Below are positions 10,891 to 22,738 of a stretch of 64,000 bases of DNA, piece after piece (position 1 is the first letter of the stretch; every line of letters starts with the position of its first letter). A program made the translations under genes and the position numbers. Under the pieces are notes generated by a model that saw nothing but the letters and a program-made list of their open reading frames with translations, had not been told where the DNA came from and searched no databases. Origin of the DNA: Carettochelys insculpta (lineage: Eukaryota > Chordata > Testudines > Carettochelyidae); NCBI RefSeq assembly GCF_033958435.1, contig NC_134152.1:22170001-22234000 (forward strand), read 5' to 3'.

Positions 10891-13800
10891 TTTTGATATA
10901 CCTGACCTGTCATAGCCTGAAACAAGGGAAATGCACTAATGAGATTTACTAATCTCTTAGCTACAGCTGATCTGTCTCTTGGAAATACTGAAAATGACAT
11001 GCTTGCGGGGGGAAGTACTCTCTTGTAAGTTGCTGTAGTACATCCGCTATGCACACTGCACTCTCTCCTTAATGGAAACCTCTAAATCAAGAGAATTTTC
11101 GGTGCGTTTTGGTTTTTTCTTTCTTGGCAGGTGGCATTTTTTGGATTAGCTAGATTGCTGTTCTCTTTCCAGCACTCTTGTACATTACAATAAAATCACA
11201 CTGAAATTGTTTTACTAAAGCCCAGAATTCATCAATCAAAGGCAAATAATTCTATATTGAACTCCCAAGCAGAGATCTACCTTTGCATTGAGGGGCTCTT
11301 GTCAACCCATAACAGAGCAGGAGATTTGGAACGAAAGCCAATTCTCTAGCTATGAACTGCCTTGTGTTTTCTATGGCAGGACGCTTCCTGTGGGTGACAC
11401 TTCATATGCAAATAGGTGAGTGATAACCTGTCTCCAAGTATGCAATCCCAATGGCCAATCTACCCTCAAAGATGCCTGTCTATGCAGCAGGGCCAACAGA
11501 CTTCCAGGTCCTCTGCATGGCCTGGGGGAGTGGCAGCTCTGTTCTCCCAGTGGGTACAGGACGTTGGGCGAAAGGGGTGGGACCAGGGAAGCCAGCCCTC
11601 AGTACTGCCCTGAGCATGCCGCACCACAGCCCTGCCCCCAGCAGCACTCAGGGCTGTATGGAGCATACCATATAGCGCTCTGGCAGAGATTTAAAGGGCT
11701 CTGGCCACCATTGATCCTGTGATAATGGCACCAGCCAGGAGCCCTGGGCTCTTTTGAGTTGCTAGACCTCAGGGTAACTGCTTACTGTGTCCCACCCCTT
11801 GCCCCATTGACAGTGCTGTATCTATAGGAGGTCTCTATGTATGGCATCACTTCAGGGTCCTGGGAGGCTTTGGGGAGCCTTCTTCAAGAGAGCTGTAATT
11901 GGACACAGTGTGGGGCTCATTGGTAGGCTGGATAAGCAGGCAAAGTTCCTGATTTCCTCTTGATTCTGTGGTGTTAAAGCCATATTGTATGTGGATATGA
12001 AGGCCTGTCAATTCCCAGGAAGACCAAGCACTGGCTGAAGCGCTATTCCTCTCTGAAGATCCCCAGCTGGCACAATTCAGAGTACCCCAACCCCGCCCCT
12101 CCCCCCCATAGCTCCTCTTAATTACATGTGTAACTGACCTGGCCCTTAGATGGACAGAGGATTAGTACCAAACTGCCCTGCTTCCTCACTCAGGTCCTGT
12201 TCTGGGTAGGATGTAGCAAGATCCAACGACAGGAGCCCAGCAGTTTGCACCCTAGCCTCCTTTTACTCTGTGCTCTTCCTCTCCATTTCACTCTCCAGCC
12301 CTCTTGTGGCTCATGCTCTTCTCATGATACTTCTGCTCCCTTTGGTCGTTTGAAGTGCTCCAAAGCCTTCTAGGGTCTTCTCTGTACCCAGTGGCTTGCT
12401 TTGGCTTGCCAGCAGCTCCCTGGTGTCTCTTCACCTCACAAACTACCATCACGTCTTCCTGACGTTCTTCTTTGCCATCCCCTCTGAAGCAGGCCCTGCT
12501 TTCCCCTGGGGCTGAGAGTGAGTAAGATGCATGACAATGGCACAATATTTTTTTCCAATGATCGGGAATGATTCAGAAAAGAAGCAGCAGCAAAAGGAGT
12601 GGTGTGCCTAGAACCTGAGCCTTTCACGTTGTCTTCTTTTATGAGTCACACTAGAAATGCATAAACCTCAAGGGTGCTGGTGATTTTAATCAAACTTATT
12701 CTCTCATTGCTATAAACAAGTGATTGTTAGTGTTAAGATGTGAGGACTGATGGATTCTCCTGAACAAGATGCTGACTGGCTTTTTCTGAAGCCTTATCAA
12801 ACTCCTGATGTTACATTCATAGTCCACTAAATATAGCTAATTTCTGTGATATTCAGAAATGAAGAAAAGGTAATTAGTGGTGTTTGTGTATTGGAAAAAG
12901 CTGATTCTTGCAGAAAAGCACAGACACTGACTCCTACAAAGACCTTTAAATGGCAGACCCCCACGTGACAGGCTGTGGAGACAGCAGAAAAACCACTTTT
13001 GACCAAAACTGTGTCCACAGCATTTGGAAAAGGTTGAGCCAACAAGATATTGCCAGCTACTTTAACTAAATGAGTTTTCAACAGGTCAGCATGGGCTCTG
13101 TCTGGGAATGTCTGGTCCTTTCACCTGTGAAGAGCCTTGAAGATAAAAATAAGCAACTATTGTAAATACTCTCATACCTGGCAGCCCATGGACCGGGAGG
13201 TTGCCAGATATTCAAATATTCTGGATAATAGAGAAGTATATCTCACAATGCATAATGCTAAAGAAAAACAAGATTAGATATTAAGAAATAAAAAAAAGTA
13301 TGCAGAGTACTTCATTTACCAACAACGGTAGTATTGTACACTGTCAGCTTATACTGTATTTGCTGTGGTTATTTGTATTGACTTTCACTGTACTGTACTT
13401 ATGGAAAACGTAACTAAAATTTACTTATGGTTGCCGGTTATTTGAGACTTCTGGATTAGAGACTGCTGGATATGAAAGAGTTTCCTGTAAAATGAGAGTA
13501 AATAAGTCAATAGGATGGAAAGAACAAAAAAACTGGGCATCAGCTCTGCTGCTGGAAGCTCAGGGTAACTTGACAATGTCCTCCTGTGAACAAACAATAC
13601 CAAGATTCTGATGTAAAATGAGTCCATGAAATGTGAAGGTATACCTCAGATTTAGCTTTCAGAGTGCCATAACGCCCCAGATTCTTAGAACAGCCATATG
13701 TACAGTGGTGTGAGACTGGCTGAGAGAAATCTTTTTGCTTAGAGTGGTGGGGAATGAGGGAGAATAACACAAAAATGAGTTGGCAAACCTGCCGGATAAT

Positions 13801-15423
13801 GCAAAAATTGCTTCAGTCAGGGACCTGAACATGCTAATATTGTATCCCTATTGTATTCATGTAAAGTTATGATTTCTGTAAATTGTAATTGGGTAATTAG
13901 CATGGTCTTGAGACAGTTGCACAGTGGAGCAGCCATATTCAAATAACAGCAAGGAAAGAAGTGAAGATGGAGTTAAGAGGTGGCTTTGAATAGGTTAACA
14001 AGAACATTTATGAGTCAATGGTGAAGGTACAAAAAAGAACATGAACAAAATGGATTTGAATGCTAAGTGTGGCGGTGGGGGAGGGGGGGAATGAAAGAGC
14101 TATCATATTGTTTTCCAAACAGTTTCACAGTCAGTTGATTCCTGTCTGTTTTGTAATGAAAACATGTATGCGCTGAGGGATTGTAAGGAGTGTTTGATGC
14201 CAGAAATAAATGCAATAATGAAGTGACTCACGAATTTCATGGTATGAGCAAGGCCGTCCTTAGCTACAGCAAATCACACTTTTACCAGCCACTCCTGCAA
14301 TAAGCAGTCAGGTATGGGTTGCTCCTGTGCAGAGGGACAGCACAAAAGCCTATATGCCAGGTAAGCTGTCAAAATGAGGTTGTTAGTGACATTTAAATGA
14401 TGCATATGCCTTTGTGCTGACCTGCTACACAGAGGTGAGCATAGCCCTTAAAGAATTTGCCTGGAATTTTCAGTTTCTCCTAGTTGATGACTAAAAGAAA
14501 ATATACAGCAATGTGAGTTATATGGGATGTGTTGGGGTTTGTAAACAGCATTAGTCAGCATGTGAAGTCTTGAGACAAACCCTACTGGTAATAAAAATTC
14601 TTGTGAGTTCTCGGTGGCGCTTGTTTGGTAGGGAGCTACTTTCTTTCACACATGGGAGGCTGGCAATGACATTTCACTGAAAATATGGATTTTAAAAAGA
14701 GCTTTGAGGAGCCAGTGCTCTTGGCAATCTGGAACTTTTGTTCCTGTGTTTTAAGTTCCAATAGAACTGACAGGAGAAGGAAGAAAAGAAAGTGTGTGTG
14801 TGTTTTGTTCAAATTCAAATATGTCTCCACACGTTTGCAGCCCAACCATTACAACACAAGGGTATCTTGAGTATTTGCCACCGAAAGTGAAATGGCTGAG
14901 AAACAGACTAAAAATCCATCTCTTCTATTTCAATTGTTCTGACTCCAAGCAGAGCAAAATGTAAAAGGAAGCAACCGTTGATAGTGCCAAGTAAATTTTA
15001 TTTTAAATAATTCGTTAAAAATTTCTACTTTTAATGATAATTAAGTGATGCTGTTTTTCTAAATATTTTTGCTTAATTATGCTGCACGTAGAATGGCTGT
15101 AAATCTTTTTTCCTTGCCAGACTAGTGTATTGAAACATTGTATGACTATAAAATGATAACTTTTAGAAGGGAAGTCCCACCTGCAATCCTGAGTGTGCAA
15201 GTATATGTAACACACTCAGTTGATAAGTCAGTTAAGAACAAATTCACATTTACAGTATCAGCCTGCCTCTGAGAACTGCAGGTACACAGAAATCAATAGT
15301 CAGTTATTTCTCTGTTTGGACTCAATATTCCCCTAACAGACAAAAGTTTTCCCACAGAGTACTAATGGTTGATAATTAAAGTGCTAAATCTCAAAAAAGT
15401 ACCTTAGTTTACCCTGAAGACTA
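10891..15423. other. Intergenic, nothing firm
   Basis: No gene seen. About 13190-13480 contains two loosely inverted pieces (GCCAGATATTCAAATATTCT and ATTTGAGACTTCTGGATTAG) that could be an old Tigger-like DNA transposon, at low confidence. The rest is unremarkable AT-rich sequence. Confidence 0.35.
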
Positions 15424-15699
15424 GCCAGTGTCTACATTAGCATTTATGTCAGCAAAACTTTTGTGTCTCAGGGTGTAGAAAAACTCACCTCCATAGTAAC
15501 ACAAATTTTGCAAACATAAACACTGGTGTGTATAGTGGTATGTAACTGGGGAACACTCTTCCTCCAACATACAGCTGGTTTTATTGTGTCGATGGAAGAG
15601 CTCTTTCCCGTTGGCATAACCAGCTGTACAAGCACTCTAATGGCCTCACAGCTGTATTGGTACAGCTGTGCCCTGTAGGCTTGTAAGTGTAGACATGGC
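15424..15699. mobile_element. Old DNA transposon with GTCTACA ends
   Basis: The left end GCCAGTGTCTACA and right end TGTAGACATGGC are inverted. The interior is rich in imperfect inverted words such as GCTGTATTGGTACAGCTG. The termini resemble those of the GTCTACAC MITEs, but no clean target duplication is visible. Confidence 0.5.
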
Positions 15700-15804
15700 T
15701 TCACTTTCTCTGACAATTGCCTTTTTGCAGGCCAAACCCATTGTCTTTCAGAAATCTCTGAAAAAAATACCAGGTTGTGGGGAAAAGATGAAGCTGAGTG
15801 TGAT

Positions 15805-15868
15805 TCATTCTGTGGCCTGTATTAGACAGGAAGTCAGGCTAGATTATTGCAATGGTCTCTTCTGAATC
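15805..15868 (+). mobile_element. CR1-like LINE 3' fragment
   Basis: The order of CTGTGGCCTGTATTAGACAG, GAAGTCAGGCTAGATTATTG and AATGGTCTCTTCTG matches the conserved 3' region of amniote CR1 LINEs. It is heavily 5'-truncated. Confidence 0.55.
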
Positions 15869-16146
15869 CCTTGAAATCGCTTAATCTATAAGGGAGAATT
15901 GGGAGGGCTAACAAAGCATCAAGGAGAGCCAGGGAAGTGGTTCAAGATAGAAGCCTCAGACCTCCATCTTAAAGCCCTCCAGCACGTCATTGACAATCTG
16001 CAACCCATCCTGGAAAGCAATTCCTCTCTCTCTGACCTTGAGTTGACAGGCCAACCCCACATTTACAGACAGACCCCAACCTAAAGCAAGTACTCACTAG
16101 CAGTTACCTACCACAGAAACACTAACCAGGAACCTATCCCTGTGTA

Positions 16147-17500
16147 CTGGGTGGAGTTGCCACCCCACTATCCAGATGGCGAGGACTCCTTCCAGCAGCC
16201 ATTTTACCTATAGCCTGGCCCCTCCTAGTCACCTGACTGGAAGTCAGGAGATGGGGCCGGGGCTATAAAAGCCCAGGCTTAGGACTCAGTTGGAAGGGAG
16301 CCTCCAGAGGAGCCAAATGATGGCTCTATGCTCCCTGCCTGGCAGCCTGAGGACTCTGCCAGGAGCTAGCCTCCAGGGGAGCCAGAGGATGGATCTGGGC
16401 TCCCATCCTAGGAGGCTGTGGACTGGCTGAGTGAGGCTGAGGCCTGGATTGGACTGCCTGGGCCCCGGCTGGTCCTGGTGACCTGGGGACCCCAGTGGAA
16501 CCTGCTGCCTGAAGAAGACCAGCTGGACCTGGAGGACCAATCAGAGTTCCACCTCAGCCTGCACCCCAAGTGAGCCTGAGGCAGCAGAACTGATAGGTCG
16601 TGCAGGCCTGGATTGGGCCACCCAGACCCTAGCCGGATCTGGAACCCCATGAGCCCTGAGATGTCAGTTGGACTCTGGGTATGTGCCCGGGGGAGGTGGA
16701 GACCAGCAGTGGCCCGGGGGCAGAGAGGACCATTAAAGGACCTCGGGTTGGCGTATCGCAGTCCAGTTTACCTGCTGACCCGCGCAGCAGACTGTGCTGC
16801 TGAGAACGGCTCCTGGGCCCGGATGCGGTTGAGTGGGCAGGCCCACGTCCCCCCTGCCACCTGCTTGCTGGGTGGCAGTCTCCCTCCTGTCTGCCAGCAC
16901 AGGCAAAGTGTCTGTGCCCAATGGGAACTGTGAACTGGGTTGGTGCCCTGCCCAGAGCTAGGGCCAGGGCTCCTAAGACTGTGTTTGTTTTGTCTCCTGG
17001 CCCTGAGTTGGGCCTGCCCTGCCTTGCTCCAGCACTTGGGCCCTTTCTTGGATGTTTGTGTGCTGCCCCACCCTGAATCAGGTCCTGGGCTTTATAAGAC
17101 TTCATTTGTTTGTTTGCCCCACCCTGTGCCAGGGCCTGGGCTCCATTGGTTTTGTTGCTCCGCCCTGAGTTAGGGCCTGGGCCTGCCCCGCCTTGCACCA
17201 GGGCGTGGGCTCCTTTTGGCTGTTTGCCACCCTGCCCTGAGCTAAGGCTGGGGGCTTTCTAAGACTGTGGGCCTGCTGTTACCTGGACCTCGGGCTAGGC
17301 CCTGACAAAAACTAATTTTCCCCAGCACCTGCCTGAAGTAAGGCCAGGGCTTTGAACTGTTGCCTCTCACCCACCTGAGGTAAGGTGGGAACCCTTCAAA
17401 TGAGTGACTGGGCAGCTGTTTGGTGCTCATGGCAGTGGGGCGGAATGGCCACCCACTGACCTGGAAGGGAAGGAACCCTTCTGGGAGCCGAAACCGGCTA
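16147..17500. mobile_element. Unidentified 1354-bp insert with 9-bp TSD
   Basis: It is flanked by identical CCCTGTGTA (16138-16146 and 17501-17509). Removing the insert and one copy restores continuous PLE coding (NLSL then CNKVCC), which proves the boundaries. It starts CTGGGTGGAG and ends AACCGGCTA, with no inverted ends. A TATA-like GGCTATAAAAGCC lies at about 16261-16273. The right half is a degenerate repeat array. There is no protein motif. Confidence 0.75.
16935..17350. repeat. Degenerate tandem repeats, about 55-65 bp unit
   Basis: A phrase of the form CCCTGAGCTAGGGCCTGGGC, then a G-poor spacer with TTTGTTTG-like text, recurs about seven times with drift. It lies inside the unidentified insert. 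Confidence 0.6.
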
Positions 17501-18239
17501 CCCTGTGTAACAAAGTTTGTTGCCAGCTCTGCCCACGTATCTATACAAGTGACACCATCAAAGGACCTAACCACAAAAGCCACAACATCATGGCTCATAC
17601 ACCTGCACATCCACTAATATGATATATACCAGCAATGTCACTCTGCCGTGTATATTGGCTGAACAGGACAGTCCCTGCACCTAAGGTTAAACGGACACAA
17701 ATCAGCCGTCAGGAATGGGAATTTGCATCAACCTGTAGGGAAATGTTTTAACCTCCCTGGACATTCAATAATGGATTTAAATGTAGTCATTGAGCTATAA
17801 AAGAATATCACTAGATTATAGAGGGAGACATCTGCACTGGAGTTCATTTACAAATGTAACATCATCAGTTTAGGCCTGACTAAAATCTTAACTTGGTAAT
17901 GTGTTACAAGGGCAATTTCCCTGCCTTTAATATTTGCATTTCTACATCACGTGCTATGAATGAGATGCAGCCAGCTTAATGTACCTCATTAATTGGTCCT
18001 ACTAGTAACAGAACTTCTTTTCTATTTTGCTGCTATATATACTCTGGATTCTGTAATTTCCACTCCAACTCGTCTGATGAAGTGGGGTTTACCTATGAAA
18101 ACTCATAACCTCAAACTTGTCCATCTCTGAGGTACCACAGGTGGTCTTGTTGTTTTTTTAAAGTCACAGACCAACATGGCTGCCCCTCTAAGACTAGTTA
18201 TGTGTTCAGTTATTTCTTGTCTGTGTCATCTCCTCCCTA

Positions 18240-19130
18240 TAACTATAAATGTTGATTCAGAGGTCAAAAGGAAATATTAACATTTAGATGAACATTGTTT
18301 GCGATAATGTCATTGTCAAGCTGTCTCTTTAAAGCTTTTGTGATAAACCGGATAATGGATAAATTACCTTACATTAATTACCATGGAGTTATATTGTGTT
18401 CTCCCATGCCCAGGGCCTGCTGTGCATGTACAAAGGCCTTGGGGTCCTGATCCTGTTTGTCTAGGATCTGCTGTAATGTGTATGGGAAGTCTGCAAGCTA
18501 TAAGAGAGGAGATTCCAGGATAGTCTGGTGTCACTTTACTGGAGATTGACTTAGGGTCTCAGATCTGATTGAGGTTTCATACAGGTAAAACTTTAGATGC
18601 AAGGATTGAGATTCCAGTTATTGGCTGCAATCACCTGGATGTTGATTTGGGGTTAAATTTTACAAGGACATTTGCAAGTACAAGTTCACCCTCTCTATTA
18701 TGCGACTGACCTCAAGACTTGAACTCATGTCTATCTGTATGCTGATCTTTAACCAATACTGTCTCTTTCTCCTTAATTTAATACACTTATAGTTTAGTTA
18801 GTAAGAATTGGTTATAAGCGCGTGTTTGGGACATGGTCCAAAATATTCATTGAGCAGGAAGGTAATGTGTCCAATTCTTTGGGACTGGTAGAACTTTATG
18901 TGATGGGGCTGTCTGGATGGAAGCTGGAGGCTGGGGACTTTAAGAGTTCTGTGTGACCAATGAGGTAACACAGAAGCTGTTTTGTGCTGGCTGGGTGAAG
19001 GTAAGGATTAGAATAACTCCCAGTTTTGGGGATCGGCCATCCCATTTCTTGCAGTGCATACTAGCTGAGTGACCTCAGCATGCTCTCCTTTAACCTCCTG
19101 TATCACAAATGGTTCCTGTTGATTACTGTA
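18240..19130. other. Possible degraded LTR
   Basis: The stretch has LTR-like layout: AAGCTATAAGAGAGG near 18497, a CCTTAATTTAATACACTTAT tract near 18772, then TTAGTAAGAATTGGTTATAA. No TG..CA ends or target duplication can be fixed, so this is only a suggestion. 18186-18239 and 19131-19479 hold nothing recognised. Confidence 0.3.
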
Positions 19131-19479
19131 GCTCCCTGGTTGCAATGTGCTACTCCCATGCTTAAATGTTGCAAAGAAATAAATAATCCAAAACTAGATC
19201 TTTTCTCAATTTTCCAGCAGGTGGCATTAACAGAGCAGTTACAGAAATTTTAGAACTAGTACCCTGGAACAGGTTGAATAGGTTGCAATGACCATTTTAT
19301 TTAGTAAATTTATTTCTCTTATTATTATTTGTCAATGTGCTTCAGTTTTTACAAATCTGATCCGTGCCTAAAACATTTGTCAGCTAATTTCAAGCAAACC
19401 ATTTTCACATTTTCAAACACTTGCAAACTTTTCACTGAGATGCTTGCCTTGAGTCTTTATGTATGTATTTATGCTATGC

Positions 19480-20040
19480 GGGCCCACCAGGGGGAGGAAG
19501 AGAGTGGGGAAACTAGGCAGATGTCTCAGGGCCTGGTAATTTAAAAAAACCCAGGGCTGCCAGCCATGGCTACAGCCACAACAGCAGTGACCAAATCCCT
19601 GGTCTTTTAATTAGCCACTAGATGGCACTGAAAGGCTGGCTGGCTGAGGCTCCACCCCGTCTGACCAAGGCTCCATCACTTCTGGGATCCCAGAGCTGCC
19701 CTCCTCACCTTGCTAAGGGCCCAGTTAAATCTTTTGGCCACCCTGATCTAAGGGTAAATCTACACTTACCTGATGATCGGCCACACCACGGGTTGACCTT
19801 TCAGAGTTCAATTTTGCCATGTGTGTTAAGATGGGGTGAAATCGATCTCTCTGGACTCGGCTGTCTACCCTGGTACTCCACACTATTGTAAGGAGTAAGG
19901 GGTGTCGGCACAAACCTGAAGAGCCCCAATCTACACTAGGCAAAGTTGATTCTGATACATAAATTCTAGCTGTGCTTATGGCATAGCTAGAATTGCTTAT
20001 CGGAGGTCAACTTTCTACCCTAGTGTCCATCTAGCCTGGG
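19480..20040. repeat. Remnants of old DNA transposons
   Basis: 19480-19750 resembles other GC-rich remnants around GGGCCTGGTAATTTAAAA. 19755-20036 has rough inverted ends of the GTCTACAC kind (AAATCTACACTTAC and CTAGTGTCCATCTAGCC). No coding remains. Confidence 0.4.
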
Positions 20041-20230
20041 TGATTGTGTATATAAGAAACTGGCATAGGCAATGAGTTAATATGAGCTGCTGGTGCTCCA
20101 ACCCCATGAATATTCAGGGCTGGGTGCTCAGCTTCAGCTATCTTCAGAGACCTAAAAGGTGCTTCATGCAGAGCTTCAAAGGCCCTGCCAATGATCAGTG
20201 CCTGAGGCAGTAGAGTCACAGCAAGTGATT

Positions 20231-20470
20231 GAGAACAACAGGAAGTCTTGTGGCACCTTATCGACTAACAGATATTTTGGAGCATAAGCTTTCATGGGCA
20301 AAGACCCGCTTCATCAGATGCATGAGTGGGGGGGTGGTTGCAGAGGGGTATTTAAAGAGTGGGGTCCCAGTAAGAGGGAGGGCCAGAGCTGGCAAGGTTT
20401 ATGCAGCAAGGTGGAAATGTCCCACTATCAACAGTACTTATCAAAAGAGGAAAAAACAAGTCAGATCAGA
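20231..20470. repeat. Left inverted arm of the PLE
   Basis: Inverted match, about 88-90% identical by eye, to 22457-22695. It starts GAGAACAACAGGAAGTCTTG and runs to AGAGGAAAAAACAAGTCAGA. Confidence 0.9.
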
Positions 20471-20529
20471 CGGGGGATGTGAGCCTTTGTCAGAGTCTAA
20501 TGGGGAGATATTAGGACCCAAATCAGAGA

Positions 20530-21415
20530 AACTGCCTTTGTAAGCTGCAAGCAACTCCCAGTCTCTGTTTAATCCATGGTTAATGGGGTCAAATTTGCAA
20601 ATAAATTGCAGCTCTGAGATTTCTCTCTCCATTTGATTTTTAAAATTTTTTTGTTTCAGGACGGTCACCCTTAAATCTGCCACTGAGTGTCCAGGGAGAT
20701 TGAAGTGTTCCCCCACAGGCTTCTGTACATTACTGTTCCTGATGTCTGATTTATGTCCACTTAGTCTTTTACAGAGAGACTGCCCAGTTTGGCCGATGTA
20801 AATTGCAGTGGGGCATTGCTGGTACATGATGGTATATATTATATTAGTAGATGTGCAGGTAAAGGAGCCCCTGATGGTATAGTTGGTGTTAGGTCCTGTG
20901 ATGATGTCAATGGTGTAGATATGTGAGCAGAGTTGGCAGCGAGGACTGTTGCAGGGGCTGGTTCCAGGCCTAGAGTCACTGGTTTGTGATTTGTAGTGGC
21001 TGGTGAGGCTTTGTTTAAGGTTGGCAGGCTGTCCATAGGCGAGGACGTGCCTGCCTCCCAAAGTCTGTGAGAGTGAAAGATCATTGTTCAGAGTGGGTTG
21101 CAGATCACTGATGATGCATTGGAGAGGCCTTAGGTGGGGGCTGTATGTGATGGTCAGTGGTGTTCTCTTGTTTTCCTTGTGAGGCCTGTCTTGTAGCAGG
21201 TGGCTCCTGGGTACCCATCTGGCTCTGTCAATCTGTTTCTTCATTTCCTTAGGTAGGTATTGTAGTTCGAGGAAAGCTTGGTAAAGGTCTTGTAGATGTT
21301 TGTCTGATGGATCAGCACAAATAGGGTTGTAGCTTAGTGCCTGGGTGTGTACAATGGATTGTGTAGTATGCCCTGGATGGAAGCTGGAGGTGTGTAGATA
21401 AGCATAGTGGTCCAT
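20530..21415 (-). pseudogene. PLE RT thumb, linker and GIY-YIG endonuclease
   Basis: The frame continues from the RT after the slip. It contains a helix-rich linker, a cysteine cluster PCNSPRCQLCSH, and the endonuclease core TIMYQQCPTAIYIGQTGQSL with KRLSGHKSDIRN and GEHFNLPGHS. The spacing YxxxxxxAIYIGQT is the GIY-YIG signature as it appears in Penelope elements. The frame reads on into the left inverted arm, up to about 20441. Confidence 0.88.
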
Positions 21416-21453
21416 GGGTTTTTGGTAGAGGGTGGTATTTATATGACCATTGC

Positions 21454-22404
21454 TTATCTGTACAGTAGTGTCCAGGAAGTGAATTTCTTGTGTGGACTGG
21501 TCCAGGCTGAGGTTGATGGTGGGGTGGAAACTGTTGAAATCACTGTGGAACTTTTCAAGAGCTTCCTTCCCATGGGTCCAGATGATGAAGTGTCATCAAT
21601 GTAGCACAGGTAGAGGAGGGGCGCTAGGGGATGAGAACTGAGAAAGCGTTGTTCCAGGTCAGAGATGAAAATGTTGGCATACTGTGGGGCCATGTGGGTG
21701 CCCATAGCAATGCCACTCATTTGAAGGTATAATTTGTCCCCAAATCTGAAACAGTTGTGGATGAGGACAAAGTCACAAAGCTCTGCCACCATTTTTGCTT
21801 CAGTCTCATCAGGAATAATGTTCCCAACAGCTTGGAGTTCATCTTCATGTTGGATATTGGTGTGAAGGGCCTCTACATCCATGGTGACCAGGATGGTGTT
21901 TTGAGAAAGGTCACCAATGGATTGTAGTTTCCTGAGTAAGTTGGTGGTATCTCGAAGAAAGCTGGGGGTGCTGGTAGCATAGGGTCTAAGTAGAGAGTCC
22001 ACATATCCAGACAATCCTGTGGTGAGGGTGCCAATGCCTGAGATGATGGGGCATCCGGGATTCCCAGGTTTATGGATCTTGGGTAGCAGGTAGAATAAAC
22101 GTGGTTTGGGTTCAAGGGGTGTGTCTGTGTAAATCTGTTCCTGTGTTTTTATAGGGATGGTCTTGAGCAGATGCTGTAGTTTCTTTGTGTATTCCTCAAT
22201 GGGATCCTTGGACACAGGCCTGTAGAATGTGGTATTGGAGGGTTGCCTAGCAGCCTCGTTTTGGTAGTCTGTCCTATTCATGATGACAGCAGCGCCTCCC
22301 TTGTTGGCCTCTTGGATGACAATGTCAGAGTTGTTTCTGAGGCTGTTGATGGCGGTGCATTCTGCATGGCAGAGGTTATGGGGTAAGTGATGCCACTTTT
22401 CCAC
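21454..22404 (-). pseudogene. PLE reverse transcriptase, frameshifted
   Basis: An open frame of 316 codons with RT features: NKGGAAVIMNR near the start, PRLFYLLPKIHKPGNPGCPI, SGYVDSLLRPY, VTMDVEALHTNI, MGTHMAPQYANI and CYIDDT. The YIDD catalytic box lies at 21592-21603. Immediately after it the conserved protein continues in another frame, so a one-step slip lies at or just after the active site. A second break separates this frame from the N-terminal piece at 22405-22514. Confidence 0.88.
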
Positions 22405-22456
22405 AATTCCTGCCTGTGCATGCCAGCGGAAGCATTCTGTGTATAGGTCCAGTTTG

Positions 22457-22695
22457 TCATCTGACTTGTTTTTTCCTCTTTTGATAAGTACTGTTGATAC
22501 TGGCCCATTTCCACCTTGCCGAGTAGACCTTGTCAGCTCTGGCCATCCCTCTTACTGGGACCCCACTCTTTAAATACCACTCTGAAACCGCCACCCCACT
22601 CATGCATCTGATGAAGAGGGTCTTTGTCCACGATAGCTTATGCTCCAAAATACCTGTTAGTCTGTAAGGTGCCACAAGACTTCTTGTTGTTCTCG
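22457..22695. repeat. Right inverted arm of the PLE
   Basis: Inverted partner of 20231-20470. This copy contains the apparent start of the PLE protein (minus strand, MGQYQQYLSKEEKTSQ), so the left arm is a reversed copy of the element's own 5' region. Confidence 0.9.
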
Positions 22696-22738
22696 AAGCT
22701 GCAGACTAACACGGCTACCTCTCTGAAGCAAGTGATTG

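Larger units (their letters stand above)
15950..18185 (+). mobile_element. Old Penelope-like element, endonuclease part, split by an insert
   Basis: The plus strand encodes decayed pieces of the region between reverse transcriptase and GIY-YIG endonuclease of the element at 20232-22726. LQHVIDNLQPILE and LSDLELTGQP lie before the insert. CNKVCCQLC, SAVYIG.TGQSL, LNGHKSAVRNGN and NLPGHS lie after it. The 3' end near 18080-18185 carries the PLE words GTCTGATGAAGTGGGGTTTA and TCTTGTTGTTTTT. Stops and frameshifts are present. Without the 1354-bp insert, about 880 bp remain. Confidence 0.8.
20232..22726 (-). mobile_element. Penelope-like element (Neptune-type), 2.5 kb, 12-bp TSD
   Basis: The element is flanked by AGCAAGTGATTG at 20220-20231 and 22727-22738. 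On the minus strand it carries, in order, an N-terminal stretch, a reverse transcriptase with YIDD, a linker with a cysteine cluster, and a GIY-YIG endonuclease, the order of endonuclease-bearing Penelope-like elements. Inverted copies of about 240 bp close both ends; the right end has 31 further bases (22696-22726). PLEs move by target-primed reverse transcription and leave variable-length duplications. Two frame breaks make this copy inactive. Confidence 0.9.

Noticed and set aside
16629..17198. 189-codon minus-strand open frame rich in Gly/Pro/Ala
   Set aside because: Falls in the repeat array of the 1354-bp insert; periodic low-complexity translation.
16141..17497. Solo LTR with CTATCCC/CTACCC duplication
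   Set aside because: That reading would leave the shared TGTGTA unexplained and gives no CA end; the 9-bp CCCTGTGTA duplication restores the host PLE frame.
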